64,000 nucleotides of DNA from Crossiella sp. SN42 (GCF_023897065.1 NZ_JAMHIV010000040.1:31114-95113); one strand, 5' to 3'; positions 51,877 to 61,143 are shown, numbered from the stretch's first letter. Notes: a model not told the origin generated them from the sequence alone. A program made the numbers and translations.

Positions 51877-53789
51877 CCGCGATCCCCAGGGTCACCTTCG
51901 TGCTGGTCAGCTACAACGGCAGGGAGATGCTGACCCGCTGCCTGGACACCCTCGCCGAGCACACGCCAGGCCCGTACGAGGTCGTGGTGGTGGACAGCGC
52001 CTCACCCGACGGCACCGGCGAGTGGCTCGAAGCCAACCTCACCGGCGCGACCGTGCTGCGGATGCCGGAGAACCTGGGCTTCGGCGCGGGCTGCAACCTG
52101 GGCGTCCAGCACGCGCGCACCGAGCTGGTCTGCTTCCTCAACGCCGACGTCGAGGTCACCCCCGGCTGGCTGGAACCACTGCTGGCCCGCCTGGACTCCA
52201 CCCCGGAGGCCGCCGCGGCCGGCTCGGTGCTGGTGTTCCCGGACGGCCGCCTGCAGGAGGCGGGCAGCATCATCGGCGGCGACGGCTGGAGCCGCGGCCT
52301 CGGCGACGGCGACGCCGACCTGTCCCCGCTGTACCCGCGCTCGGCCGACTACTCCTCGGCCGCCTGCCTGCTGATGCGCCGCCGCGCGTTCTGGCAGACC
52401 GGCGGGTTCTCGCCCGAGTTCCACATCGCCTACTTCGAGGACACCGACCTCCAGTTCCACCTGCGCTCGCTGGGCTGGCAGATCTGGGTCGAGCCCGCCT
52501 CGCAGGTCCGGCACATCCGGCACGGCAGCAGCACCACCCCGCGCGCGATCGAGCTGTCCGCGATCAACCACGAGGTCTTCGTCCGCCGCTGGCCGGAAGC
52601 GCTGGCCAAGCGCCCGCCAGTGGCCGACGTGCACGAGCACTGGCACCGGCTGTGGTGGCTGCGCGACCAGCTCGCCCCCTACCGCGTGCTGCTCACCACA
52701 GACGAGGTCCCCGACCCCACCCAAGGCCAAGGCGCGCAACGGGCCTGGGCGGTCATCCAGTACTGGCGCCAGGCCGCTCCCGAGGCCGCCGTCACCGTGC
52801 TGGCCACCAGGGGCGACCCGGCCGCCCTGCGCGCCACCGGCGTCGAAGTGTCCATTGTGGACGATCCAAAGGCGTGGGGCCGCGACCGCGCGGGCCTCTA
52901 CGACGTCATCGTCGCCCTCTCCGCCCGCGGCTTCCCGCTCGCGGAACAGCTCTCCCGCACCCAGCCCCAAGCGGTCCGCCTGTTCGACACCCAGACCTTC
53001 CTGCACCGCGAAGCCGAACGCCGCTTCTCGGCGCTACCGGACGCCGAAGCCCGCCGCCACTGCGCCATCGAAGCCGCCACCTGGCGCGAGGCCGAGCGCA
53101 CGGCCCTGTCCTGGGCCGAGCTGAGCACCGTCGGCAGCCAGGCCGAGCTCGACTGGTCCGCCCGCTACGCCCCGCAGGCCACCCTGCGCGTGGCCCCGTA
53201 CCCGGTCCCGGTCACCCCGGCCGCCACCGGCCTGGACCGCCGCGACGGCCTGCTCTTCTACGGCGCCTTCGCCGCCACCACCACCGGCAACGAGATCGCC
53301 GCCCAGCGCCTCATCGAGCAGGTCCTCCCGCTGCTGGAGGCCCCCCGCCTGCGCGTCATCGGCGCGCACGCCCCGGACTCCCTGCGCGCCCCCGGCGTCG
53401 ACGTCATCGGCTGGGTCCCCGACCCCGCCCCCTACCTGCGCACCGCCCGCGTCCTGGTCAACCCGTCCCCGGCCGCCGCGGGCGCGCAGACCAAGCTGCT
53501 GGACGCGATGGCCCACGGCCTCCCGTTCATCACCACCCCCCAGGCCGCCGAAGGCCTGCCCCTGGGCGAGCTCCGCGAGCACCTGGTCGCCGAGTCCCCG
53601 GCCGAGCTCGCCGAGCTGACCCAGCGCCTGCTCGACGACGACGCCAAGTGGACCCGCGTCCAGTCCGCCCTGCTCGACCTGGCCGCCACCCACTTCACCG
53701 AGCGCCACTTCCGCGCCGCGATGGCCGAGGTCCTCATCCACTGCGGCATCGCGCCGCCCGCGACGACTTTCGCGACCGCCACGCCCTGA
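51873..53789 (+). CDS. Two-domain glycosyltransferase (GT2 + GT4-like)
   Basis: 638 aa. Residues about 5-230 are a GT2 domain of rhamnosyltransferase type: TFVLVSYNGREML, VVVVDSASPDGTGEWL, LNADVEVTPGWLEPLL (DxD equivalent) and YFEDTDLQFHLRSLGW. Residues about 290-620 look GT4/GT-B-like: LLFYGAFAATTTGNEIA, VIGWVPDPAPYLRTARVLVNPSPAAAGAQTKLLDAMAHGLPFITT. It may add two successive sugars. GTG 51873 overlaps the preceding stop (GTGA), so the two work in one operon. Confidence 0.88.
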   Translation: MTAIPRVTFVLVSYNGREMLTRCLDTLAEHTPGPYEVVVVDSASPDGTGEWLEANLTGATVLRMPENLGFGAGCNLGVQHARTELVCFLNADVEVTPGWLEPLLARLDSTPEAAAAGSVLVFPDGRLQEAGSIIGGDGWSRGLGDGDADLSPLYPRSADYSSAACLLMRRRAFWQTGGFSPEFHIAYFEDTDLQFHLRSLGWQIWVEPASQVRHIRHGSSTTPRAIELSAINHEVFVRRWPEALAKRPPVADVHEHWHRLWWLRDQLAPYRVLLTTDEVPDPTQGQGAQRAWAVIQYWRQAAPEAAVTVLATRGDPAALRATGVEVSIVDDPKAWGRDRAGLYDVIVALSARGFPLAEQLSRTQPQAVRLFDTQTFLHREAERRFSALPDAEARRHCAIEAATWREAERTALSWAELSTVGSQAELDWSARYAPQATLRVAPYPVPVTPAATGLDRRDGLLFYGAFAATTTGNEIAAQRLIEQVLPLLEAPRLRVIGAHAPDSLRAPGVDVIGWVPDPAPYLRTARVLVNPSPAAAGAQTKLLDAMAHGLPFITTPQAAEGLPLGELREHLVAESPAELAELTQRLLDDDAKWTRVQSALLDLAATHFTERHFRAAMAEVLIHCGIAPPATTFATATP

Positions 53790-53889
53790 CCGCCGCCGCC
53801 GCGAACACCGGCTTCCGGCACCTCACCTGCGACAACCTGCCCGCGACTGCCCCTGTTCGCCCTCGGCAGAAAATCTATCGTGGCCGAGG

Positions 53890-53919
53890 TAGACATTCGT
53901 GCCCACCGGCGTGTAGTGT
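53890..53919 (+). promoter_or_regulatory. Candidate promoter of the long MerR leader
   Basis: TAGACA (53890-53895), 18 nt, TAGTGT (53914-53919). Both hexamers are close to vegetative consensus. Predicted start is about 53926. Confidence 0.5.
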
Positions 53920-53989
53920 TCTACTCATACCGAGAGAGACAGTGTCGAGCGAGCGTGGGAGATGACGAACTACCCACGAGGTGAGACAG

Positions 53990-54080
53990 CAAGAAAGAAG
54001 TAGTACGGAAAGAAGTAGTAAGAAGCAGTACGAAGTGGCAACACGCAAGTAGCAAGACGCAGTAGTAAGTAGTAAGACGG
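53990..54080 (+). repeat. Degenerate 10-11-bp purine-rich tandem repeat
   Basis: About eight copies of AGAAGTAGTA-like units (variants AGAAGCAGTA, CGAAGTGGCA, AGACGCAGTAGTA). It is the lowest-GC stretch noticed in the window. Confidence 0.75.
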
Positions 54081-54316
54081 CAGGCGTGCCGGGGCCGATC
54101 AGGGAACGGGGTCCCGGCAGCTGCCGAGGTCGAAGTAAAGCGGTGAACCAGAGAAGAAGGGACGGGCCACATCATCGGATCGCCTGCCTGGCTGAGTACC
54201 TCGCCGGCGGGTACCGCAGTTCCATCGAAAGAAGGTGGTCTTCGGTTACGAATCAGCGATCCCCGCTTGATCCGCCGTCATCGCGGAAGCGGACATAATG
54301 GTGAAACCCAAACCCT

Positions 54317-54346
54317 GGGGCCCCGGTGCTACTGCGCCGGGGCCCC
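54317..54346 (+). promoter_or_regulatory. GC-rich hairpin just upstream of MerR ribosome-binding site
   Basis: GGGGCCCCGG (54317-54326) and CCGGGGCCCC (54337-54346) with a 10-nt loop. No T tract follows, so it is more likely an attenuator or mRNA-protecting element than a simple terminator. Confidence 0.6.
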
Positions 54347-54364
54347 TCGTGATGCGGAGGTTTA

Positions 54365-54706
54365 GTGATCCCAGACCAGCGCGACGTCGCTGCGCCAAAC
54401 GCGGCGGACAAGTTTGATGATGAGCACTACCCGGCCTACACCATGGGCCGCGCGGCCGAGATGCTCGGCACCACGCAGGGTTTCCTGCGCTCCCTCGGCG
54501 AAGCCGGACTGATCGAGCCACAGCGCTCCTCGGGCGGGCACCGCCGGTTCTCCCGTTATCAACTCCGCCTGGCCGCCCGCGCCAGGGAACTGGTCGACCA
54601 GGGCACCCCGGTCGACGCGGCCTGCCGCATCATCAGCCTCGAGGACCAGCTGCACGAGGCCCGTGCCCACAACCAGCGCCAAACGCAGGACGACATCCAG
54701 CGTTAG
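54365..54706 (+). CDS. Small MerR-family HTH regulator
   Basis: 113 aa. GTG 54365 has GGAGG 4 nt upstream. The MerR winged helix reads YTMGRAAEMLGTTQGFLRSLGEAGLI and GGHRRFSRYQLRLAARARELVDQGTPVDAACRII, followed by a short dimerisation helix (ISLEDQLHEARAHN). There is no ligand-binding domain, so it probably responds through dimer partners or expression level. It stands alone between convergent genes, behind a long leader. Confidence 0.88.
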   Translation: MIPDQRDVAAPNAADKFDDEHYPAYTMGRAAEMLGTTQGFLRSLGEAGLIEPQRSSGGHRRFSRYQLRLAARARELVDQGTPVDAACRIISLEDQLHEARAHNQRQTQDDIQR

Positions 54707-54721
54707 CAAAATCGGGTCAGC

Positions 54722-54749
54722 CCCGCCGGTCGGCATTGGCCCCGGCGGG
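54722..54749. terminator. Hairpin between MerR and the convergent glycosyltransferase gene
   Basis: CCCGCCGG (54722-54729) and CCGGCGGG (54742-54749), 12-nt loop, no T tract. Its position suits bidirectional termination. Confidence 0.65.
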
Positions 54750-54777
54750 ACCCCACAGCCGAGCTGAGCGGACGGGT

Positions 54778-57700
54778 TCAGTCCAGCGGTGGCACGGTCC
54801 GCTCCGGCATCCGCCGCCGCGCCCGCCGCAACGCGTGCCAGCGCAGCGCCGCGGTGAGGAAGTACCGCTCAGTCCCGCCGGTCTCCGGCCGTTTCCCGTT
54901 CCGGGCGGCCAGTTCCACCAGCACCGACAGCTGCCGCTCGACCCCGGCCAGCTTCACCAGCTCGGCGCGGTCCGCGGGCGCCAGCCGGTCCTCGTTGCGG
55001 GCCAGCAGCACCGAGGCGAACTGCGCGATCCGCCGCAGCTCGTGCTCCACGACGTGTTCCAGCTCTTCCCGCCGCTGCGGCGTCAGCCGCCGCTCGTTCC
55101 CCAGGCTGAGCTCGGCCAGCCCCACCGGACCGGGCAGGCCCGAGGTCCACCACGGCAGCATCCACCCGGTCACGTTCTCCCCGTGCTGCCGGTAGGACTG
55201 CAACGGACGGTCCACAAAGGACAGTTCGCCGACGGACAGCGCGGTCGCCGCGATCCACTGGTCGTGGTAGGCCGTCGGGGTGCCGGGCGGAAACGGCAAC
55301 ACCCGCTCCCGCACCAGGTCCGCGCGCACCAGCGAGGCCGCGCCGGTGACCGTGTTGAGCATCAGCAGCGCGTCCAGCTCGGTCCACTGGTTGCGCCGCT
55401 TGTCCCAGGAGGTCTTCGCGATCAACTTGCCGTAGTCGTCGATCAGCCGCATGTCACAGTAGACGAGCTGCACCTTCGGATCGGCCAGCCGCGCCAGCTG
55501 CACCGCGAGCTTGTCCGCGTCCCACACGTCGTCCTGGTCCGACAGCGCGATCGCGTCCGCGTCCAGTGGCGCCAGCCGCAGCGCCCGCTCGAAGTTGCGG
55601 TAGAAGCCCACGTTGCGCTCGTGCTCGACCACCACGAACCGCGGATCGCCCTCGGTCAGCTCGCCCAGCACGCTGCGCGCGGCCGGATCGGTGCCGTCGT
55701 CGGAGATCACGCACACCCAGTTGTCATGCGTCTGCGCGCGGATCGAGTCCAGCTGCTCGGCCAGGAACCGCCGATCCGGGTGGTAGCTGGCCAGGCAGAT
55801 CGCCACCCGGGGACCGGTGCCGGGCCAGTCCACCCGCACCGGCCGGATGCCCACCTCGGCCCTGGTCCGCAACGCCGGCAGCGCCCGGTGCAGCCGGGTC
55901 CCGTCGGCCAGGTCGACGATCAGCTCCAGCGGCAGGTCGTGCCTGGTCGGCCCGGCGGGCAGCGGAACCCGCGCCCGGAACCCACTGCCGTCGGGCACGT
56001 GCCACCCGGCCGCGCCCAGCTCCCGCCGCACCACTGGCCGGTGGTAACCCAGGTTCGCCGGGCACATCCGGCCATCCGCCTTGATCCACACCGCCCGCAC
56101 CGGCAGGTCCGCGTGCACCGCCCAACCGGCCAGGTCCACCACCTGCCCGCGCCCGATGTGCACCGGCTCCGTCGGCACGTCCACCACGAACCGCAACCCG
56201 GCCTCGCGCGCGCCACCCTCGCGCACCCGCAACCGCCGGGCCAGCAACGGCGCCAGCGCGGGCGCGTACCGGCTGGCCCGCCGCAGCACGCTGTCCGGCT
56301 CCGCCCCGCCGCGGCCCAGCAGCAGGTCGCGCACCCCCCGCGCGGCCCGCGCGGCCGGCCACACGTACCGGTGCCCCGCCCTGACCAGCGAGGACCCTTC
56401 CAGCGCGTCCAGCCGCGCCCTGGTCCTGGCCAGCCGGTCGCGCAGCTGCGCACCGGCCGAGGCGTGCCCGGCCGCCTCTGCCCGCGCCGTGTCCGCCTCG
56501 GCCCTGATCCGCTCGAAGTCCTCGGTCGCCTCGGCCAGCCCGGCGAACGCGCTGCCCACCCGGTTGTCCAGCTCCACCAGCTCGTCCTGGGTGCGCGCCA
56601 GCTCCTGCCGCAGCGCCTCCCGCTCGGCGTCCGCGGTGCGCAGCGCGGCCTCGGCCGCCTGGTGCTCCCGGCTCAGCTCGTCCCGCAGCTCCTCGGCCTG
56701 CGCCCGCGCCTGGGTCAGCTCGGCCTGCCGGTGCGCGATCTGCTGGCGCAGCGCCTCCACGTCGGTCCACAGCGAGCGCGCGGTCTTCTCCGCCTGCTCC
56801 TTGGCCGCCAGCGCCCGGCCCACCTCGCCCAGCCCCGGCGGCAGCTCCCACACCCTCGGCCTGCCCGGCAGCACCGCGTCCGCTTCCAGCGTGGCCAGCA
56901 CCTGCTCGCGCGGCGCGCCGGAGACCAGCTGCTGCAAGGCGACCTCGGCCGAGGTCAGCTCGGTCCACCGCTGCCGGGCCGGGCCACCCAGCCCGCACAG
57001 GTCAGCCAGCCGGAACAGCAGCTTCTGCAGGTTCGTCTCGGCAGGCCACGGGTGCGGCGCGCCCGAGTCCCGCAGCTCCCTGGCGAACTCGCGCAGCCCG
57101 CGCAGCAGCGCCAGCTCGGCGTCCACCCCCGACCCGGCCTCCCACTCCAGGTCGATCCGCCGCGCCTCCCGGTCCGGTCCCAGCACCACGTTGCCCGGGT
57201 GCACGTCCAGGCAGTCCGGCGGCAGCACCGGCACCCCGGCCCGCCCCGGCAGGAACGGATGCCGCTGGTCCTCCGCGGTCAGCGCCCGCGCGGGCGTCAG
57301 GCACACCCGGCACCACAGCCCGAGCACCACCCCGGCCCGGTTCACATCACCCTCGGCCAGCGCGTCCAGCAGCTCCGCGTCCAGGCACCGGCCCGGCAGC
57401 CACGGCTCGGTCGCCGCCACCCGCTGCCGCAGCCAACCCTCGGCGTCCTCGGTGCCCTCGATCGTTTCCAGCACCAGGTCCTCGGTCAGCCGCCGGGTCC
57501 GCTGCCAGCGCGCGTGCCTGCTGCTGTTGACCAGCCAGGCCAGCCCAGGCTGGACCAGCTCCGCCACCGCCTCCGGCCGCCGCCCGGCCACCACCAGGAA
57601 CGCGGGCGCCACCGCCCCGGCGAAACCCTCGGCCAGCGCCAGCTGGTGCAGCCGCCTGCCCGGTGCCGCGGCCAGCTGCTCGTCAGCCGCGCCCAGCAGC

Positions 57701-58191
57701 GGGTCCCGCACCAGCTTGTCCACCAGCTCGGCTTGGTCGTCCCGCTCGAACACCGAGCTGTCCACCAGCACCCTGGGCCGCGCCTGGTCCGGGTAGCAGG
57801 CCAGCCAGCGCTGCGCGGTCAGGCCGGCCCCGTCGAGCAGCTCGGCCAGCACCGACCGGGTCCAGGTCCGCGGCCCGCGCACGCCCGGGTAGTCCGCCGC
57901 GCCCAGCCACAACCGCTGCCGCACCGGATCGGCCTTGCCCAGCAGCTGCCCCAGCCCCAGCTGGTTGTGCACCGCGAGCACCAGCACGCCGTCCTCGGCC
58001 AGCTGCCCGGTCACCTGCGCGAGCAGCTCGGCCGGATCAGCGGTGTGCTCCACCGTGCCGTCCAGCAACGCGAGGTCGAACGGCCCGCCACCGGCCAGTC
58101 CCTCCGGACCGACCCGCACCATCCGGGCCCCGGCGGCCGGCCGCAGCGGGGCCAGCAGCCCGCGCCACAGCTCGTCGTTGTCCCCGCTCAC
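54778..58191 (-). CDS. Giant fusion: methyltransferase-like, kinase-like, coiled-coil and GT2 glycosyltransferase
   Basis: 1137 aa from GTG 58191 (TTG at 58194 possible). Residues 1-150 resemble a degenerate SAM methyltransferase (FDLALLDGTVEHTADPAELL). Residues about 230-420 look kinase-like: CLDVHPGNVVLGP (HxxN) and RRIDLEWE (metal Asp). Residues 460-605 are a long coiled coil. Residues 660-780 form a beta-rich module, and about 795-1010 a GT2 domain (CLASYHPDRRFLAEQLDSIRAQ, ISDDGTD, ALSDQDDVWDADKL, HDQW). The middle modules suggest a scaffold that joins glycan modification to transfer. It is last of a minus-strand operon with the membrane protein and SHOCT protein. Confidence 0.85.
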   Translation of the reverse strand: MSGDNDELWRGLLAPLRPAAGARMVRVGPEGLAGGGPFDLALLDGTVEHTADPAELLAQVTGQLAEDGVLVLAVHNQLGLGQLLGKADPVRQRLWLGAADYPGVRGPRTWTRSVLAELLDGAGLTAQRWLACYPDQARPRVLVDSSVFERDDQAELVDKLVRDPLLGAADEQLAAAPGRRLHQLALAEGFAGAVAPAFLVVAGRRPEAVAELVQPGLAWLVNSSRHARWQRTRRLTEDLVLETIEGTEDAEGWLRQRVAATEPWLPGRCLDAELLDALAEGDVNRAGVVLGLWCRVCLTPARALTAEDQRHPFLPGRAGVPVLPPDCLDVHPGNVVLGPDREARRIDLEWEAGSGVDAELALLRGLREFARELRDSGAPHPWPAETNLQKLLFRLADLCGLGGPARQRWTELTSAEVALQQLVSGAPREQVLATLEADAVLPGRPRVWELPPGLGEVGRALAAKEQAEKTARSLWTDVEALRQQIAHRQAELTQARAQAEELRDELSREHQAAEAALRTADAEREALRQELARTQDELVELDNRVGSAFAGLAEATEDFERIRAEADTARAEAAGHASAGAQLRDRLARTRARLDALEGSSLVRAGHRYVWPAARAARGVRDLLLGRGGAEPDSVLRRASRYAPALAPLLARRLRVREGGAREAGLRFVVDVPTEPVHIGRGQVVDLAGWAVHADLPVRAVWIKADGRMCPANLGYHRPVVRRELGAAGWHVPDGSGFRARVPLPAGPTRHDLPLELIVDLADGTRLHRALPALRTRAEVGIRPVRVDWPGTGPRVAICLASYHPDRRFLAEQLDSIRAQTHDNWVCVISDDGTDPAARSVLGELTEGDPRFVVVEHERNVGFYRNFERALRLAPLDADAIALSDQDDVWDADKLAVQLARLADPKVQLVYCDMRLIDDYGKLIAKTSWDKRRNQWTELDALLMLNTVTGAASLVRADLVRERVLPFPPGTPTAYHDQWIAATALSVGELSFVDRPLQSYRQHGENVTGWMLPWWTSGLPGPVGLAELSLGNERRLTPQRREELEHVVEHELRRIAQFASVLLARNEDRLAPADRAELVKLAGVERQLSVLVELAARNGKRPETGGTERYFLTAALRWHALRRARRRMPERTVPPLD

Positions 58192-58195
58192 CAAC

Positions 58196-59896
58196 TCAGC
58201 CCTTCGCGGTCACGGCACCAACGTGGAACAGCGAACCCCGCGCGCCCACCACGATCCTGGGGCTGGTCGCCCCCGGCGCGGCCACCGCGGTGAACCCGCT
58301 GTTCTGCTCGTCCACGTGCAGCGCCAGCCCGATGTCGGCCCTGCGCACACCGACCTCGCCGCCACCGACGATCCGGTTCACCGAGTCCAGCACCAGCACG
58401 CAGTCCACCGCGCGCTGGTTCACCAGCGCCCAGCCCACGATCGGCGCGTCCCCGCGCACCGGCCCGCTGTCCACGTTGCCGACGTTGGGCAGGCCCGGTT
58501 CCGGCGCGGCCAGCTCCTGGATCTGCTTCGGGTCCACCTGGTCGCCCAGCTCCAGCCCCGGCCGGCCACAGCCCAGGGTGAAGTCGGCGCTGAACGGGTA
58601 GACGCCGAGCGCCTTGGCCGCGGGCAGCACCTCTTTCGGCACCCGCAGCCGGGACATCTCGGCAGGCGCGTTCACCCGCATCGCCACCGCGGTGATCGCC
58701 TGCTCCTGGTAGATCTGCCGCTGAATGTTGGCCTGCCCGTTGCCCGCGACGTAGCCGACCGCGGCCACCGTGAGCACCACGGCGGTCACCCTGGCCACCG
58801 AGACCGAGGGGAACCACAGCACAGCCAGGGCCAGCAGCGCGGCCGCGGCCAGCGCCGCGATCTCCGCGTACCGCCCGGCCAGCGACACCCCGATGCCCAG
58901 CGCCGCGCGGGAGAGGCCGATCATCGCCGCCGCGGCCAGGATGTAGAGCCCCACGCCCGCCCAGCCGGCCAATGACGCGTCGATCCCGCCGCCGGTCCGC
59001 TTGCGCAGCAACAACACCACCGCGGCCACGATCCCGGCCGCGGTGAGCCCGCCGAGCACCACCGCGATGTCCGGCGCCTTGGCCGACCACAGCTGCCCGA
59101 TGGTGCCCGCGGTCATCGCCAGGTAGTCATCGGCGCGCAGGTCGCCACCGGTCTTGGGCGCCTGGTTCACCGTGAGCAGCCAGCCCACCACCACGACCAG
59201 CCCGATCACCAGCGGCCACAGCACCCGGCGGGCCCGGTCACCGCGCAGGAAGAACACCAGCGCCAGCGCCGGGAACACCGCGAACGCGGTGCCGTGGCTG
59301 ACGCAGGCGGCCAGCGCGCCCGCCATCGACCACACCGGCCGACCGCGCTGGGCCAGCAGCAGCGCCAGCACCGCGAAGAAGAACTGCGGCATCCAGCTGA
59401 TCCCGCTCATGCCCTGGCCGAACATCTCGGTGGCGTTGGTGGAGAACACCAGGAAGGCGAAGGCCGCGGTCAGCGCGGTCCGCTTCACCACCGCCAGCGA
59501 CCGGGGCAGCATCAGGTTGAGCACCAGCACGATCCCGGCGGCGAACACCGCGGTGAGCGCGCCCAGCGCGTGGTTGCTGCCGCCGAGGAACTTGGCGTCC
59601 AGCCAGAACAGCAGCGCGGGCACGAACATCGGGTGCTCGTTGTGGTACTGCACGATCGCCCGGGGGATCAGCGTCCCGTCGTCGTTGGTGATCCGGGCGA
59701 GCAGGTGCCAGTAGTCCAGGAAGTGCAGCCTGGGCGCGCCCGCGATCTCCAGCACCGTGCCGAGCACCGGCAGCAACCCGAAGATCGCGATCAGCACCGA
59801 GGGCCAGGAGATGCGGCGCAACCATTCCGGCGCCGCCATCTCCACCTGCGAGATCGGGGTGAACCCACCGCGCTCCCGCGTCACCTGGTCACTCAC
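58196..59896 (-). CDS. Polytopic membrane protein, possible GT-C-type glycosyltransferase
   Basis: 566 aa with about ten membrane segments in residues 30-400, followed by an extracytoplasmic domain of about 170 residues (YPFSADFTLGCGRPGLELGDQ). The first loop after TM1 contains LHFLDYWHLLARITNDDGTLIPRAIVQYHNEHP, with acidic and His residues where GT-C enzymes have catalytic Asp/Glu. The assignment as GT-C is inference. GTG 59896 overlaps the SHOCT gene's stop; the fusion glycosyltransferase follows 4 nt later. Confidence 0.75.
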   Translation of the reverse strand: MSDQVTRERGGFTPISQVEMAAPEWLRRISWPSVLIAIFGLLPVLGTVLEIAGAPRLHFLDYWHLLARITNDDGTLIPRAIVQYHNEHPMFVPALLFWLDAKFLGGSNHALGALTAVFAAGIVLVLNLMLPRSLAVVKRTALTAAFAFLVFSTNATEMFGQGMSGISWMPQFFFAVLALLLAQRGRPVWSMAGALAACVSHGTAFAVFPALALVFFLRGDRARRVLWPLVIGLVVVVGWLLTVNQAPKTGGDLRADDYLAMTAGTIGQLWSAKAPDIAVVLGGLTAAGIVAAVVLLLRKRTGGGIDASLAGWAGVGLYILAAAAMIGLSRAALGIGVSLAGRYAEIAALAAAALLALAVLWFPSVSVARVTAVVLTVAAVGYVAGNGQANIQRQIYQEQAITAVAMRVNAPAEMSRLRVPKEVLPAAKALGVYPFSADFTLGCGRPGLELGDQVDPKQIQELAAPEPGLPNVGNVDSGPVRGDAPIVGWALVNQRAVDCVLVLDSVNRIVGGGEVGVRRADIGLALHVDEQNSGFTAVAAPGATSPRIVVGARGSLFHVGAVTAKG

Positions 59897-61143
59897 TGGC
59901 CGGGGAACTTGGCGGCCACACCCACCGTCAGCCGGTGGAACTCCCGGACCAGCTCAGAGTCCCGGTTCGGACCCTGCGGCGGCACCGGGTTCTGGCTCAC
60001 GTTGGTGCGCACGACCTTGTTGCCCGAGACCCACACGATGCGGAACAGCGCCCGCGCGTCGTCGATGAACTGCAGGATGGTCCCGTTCTTGGGCAGCTCG
60101 CCGACCACGCCGTCGACCATGCCGTCGGTGCGGGCGAACTCGACCATCTTCTTCTGCAGGTCCTTGGCCGCGGCCTCGTCCTTGGTCTCGATCACGATCG
60201 CCGAGTACTGGAACTTGCCCTCGGTGCTGCCCTTGTAGGAGATCTCACCGGGGTTGGCGCTGCCGATGACCGCGACCTCGCCGTTCTGCAGCAGCTCGTC
60301 GGAGCGCAGCTGGCCGAGGTCCTTGACCCCGTTCTTGGGGTCGGGGGTGCCAGGACCGGGCGGCAGCAGCTCCAGCGGCTTCTGCGAGGTGGTCGTGGTC
60401 GGCGCGGCCGACGCGGTGTTCGAGGTGGTGTCGGCAGGGCCCGCGCCGGTGTCGCGGAAGCCGAAGAACCACACCCCGGCGCCGATCAGCGCGACCACCA
60501 CGACGATGCCGATGATCGGCAGCACCTTGGAGGACTTGCCGGAGGAGGCGCCGAAGACCTCGGGGCCCTGCCGGATCCACGCCTCGTTGCCTGCGGGCGG
60601 CAGCGGCGGCAGGTCACCGGCGTTGCCCCACGGCGGAGCCGCGTTGGACTCGTCGCCCCACGGGGTCTGCGGCTGCTGCTGGGGCGGCTGCTGGTGGTGC
60701 TGCGGCGGGAACGGGGGCGGCGGGAACCCGCTCGGCGGCGAGGCCGGGAACGGCTGCTGGTGCTGCTGGTGCTGCGGCTGGGGCGGCGGCGGGAAGCCCG
60801 GCTGCCCGCCCGTGTTCGGCACCACCTGGGTGCGGTCGGCGTCACCGGCCGGCGGCTGCGGCTGCCAGCCGCGCACCACCTGGGTCGCCTCCGCGCCACC
60901 GTTGGGCACCACCTGAGTGGCCTCGGCGCCGGCCGGATTGGGGGTGTTGTCCCGGATCGGCTGCATCACCTGGGTGCTGTCGATGCTCTGCTGCTGACCA
61001 CCCGGGGGTGTGAAGGAGGGTGAGCCACCCGCCCCCGCCGCCGCCGACAGCAGCTCATCGCGGCGAGCGCGGTACTCCTCGGCGGAGATCAGGCCGGCGG
61101 CCAGACCCTCGTCGAGCTTGCGTAGCTCGTCATGCCAGGTCAC
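59893..61143 (-). CDS. SHOCT-domain membrane protein with four Thr-Gln-Val repeats
   Basis: 416 aa from GTG 61143 (GGAAGGGGG 6 nt upstream). Residues 1-33 are a SHOCT motif (WHDELRKLDEGLAAGLISAEEYRARRDELL). A Pro/Gln-rich cytoplasmic linker carries four near-identical sites at Thr57, Thr76, Thr87 and Thr105 (STQVM, ATQVVPNG, ATQVVRG, RTQVVPN). One membrane segment near 215-240 leads to an extracellular domain of about 170 residues (DKVV-type beta/alpha fold, LRSDELLQNGEVAVIG). The repeated TQV sites look like phosphothreonine-type motifs of Ser/Thr kinase substrates (inference). First gene of the glycosyltransferase operon. Confidence 0.8.
   Translation of the reverse strand: MTWHDELRKLDEGLAAGLISAEEYRARRDELLSAAAGAGGSPSFTPPGGQQQSIDSTQVMQPIRDNTPNPAGAEATQVVPNGGAEATQVVRGWQPQPPAGDADRTQVVPNTGGQPGFPPPPQPQHQQHQQPFPASPPSGFPPPPFPPQHHQQPPQQQPQTPWGDESNAAPPWGNAGDLPPLPPAGNEAWIRQGPEVFGASSGKSSKVLPIIGIVVVVALIGAGVWFFGFRDTGAGPADTTSNTASAAPTTTTSQKPLELLPPGPGTPDPKNGVKDLGQLRSDELLQNGEVAVIGSANPGEISYKGSTEGKFQYSAIVIETKDEAAAKDLQKKMVEFARTDGMVDGVVGELPKNGTILQFIDDARALFRIVWVSGNKVVRTNVSQNPVPPQGPNRDSELVREFHRLTVGVAAKFPGQ

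Larger units (their letters stand above)
53926..54364 (+). ncRNA. Putative long structured leader RNA of the MerR gene
   Basis: A gene-free stretch of about 440 nt between a good promoter and the MerR start. It contains a possible 13-codon uORF (53962-54003, MTNYPRGETARKK) and a purine-rich degenerate repeat AGAAGTAGTA at about 53990-54080. Further on are a TGCCGGG/CCCGGCA hairpin near 54088-54120 and a perfect 10-bp hairpin at 54317-54346, ending 10 nt before the ribosome-binding site. The 53790-53889 part holds nothing recognisable. Confidence 0.4.

Noticed and set aside
53990..54080. CRISPR-like array
   Set aside because: Units are only 10-11 bp, degenerate and without spacers.
54736..58293. 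1185-codon open frame opposite the glycosyltransferase fusion
   Set aside because: Composition (Arg, Gln, Pro, His) is that of an antisense frame; no domain visible.
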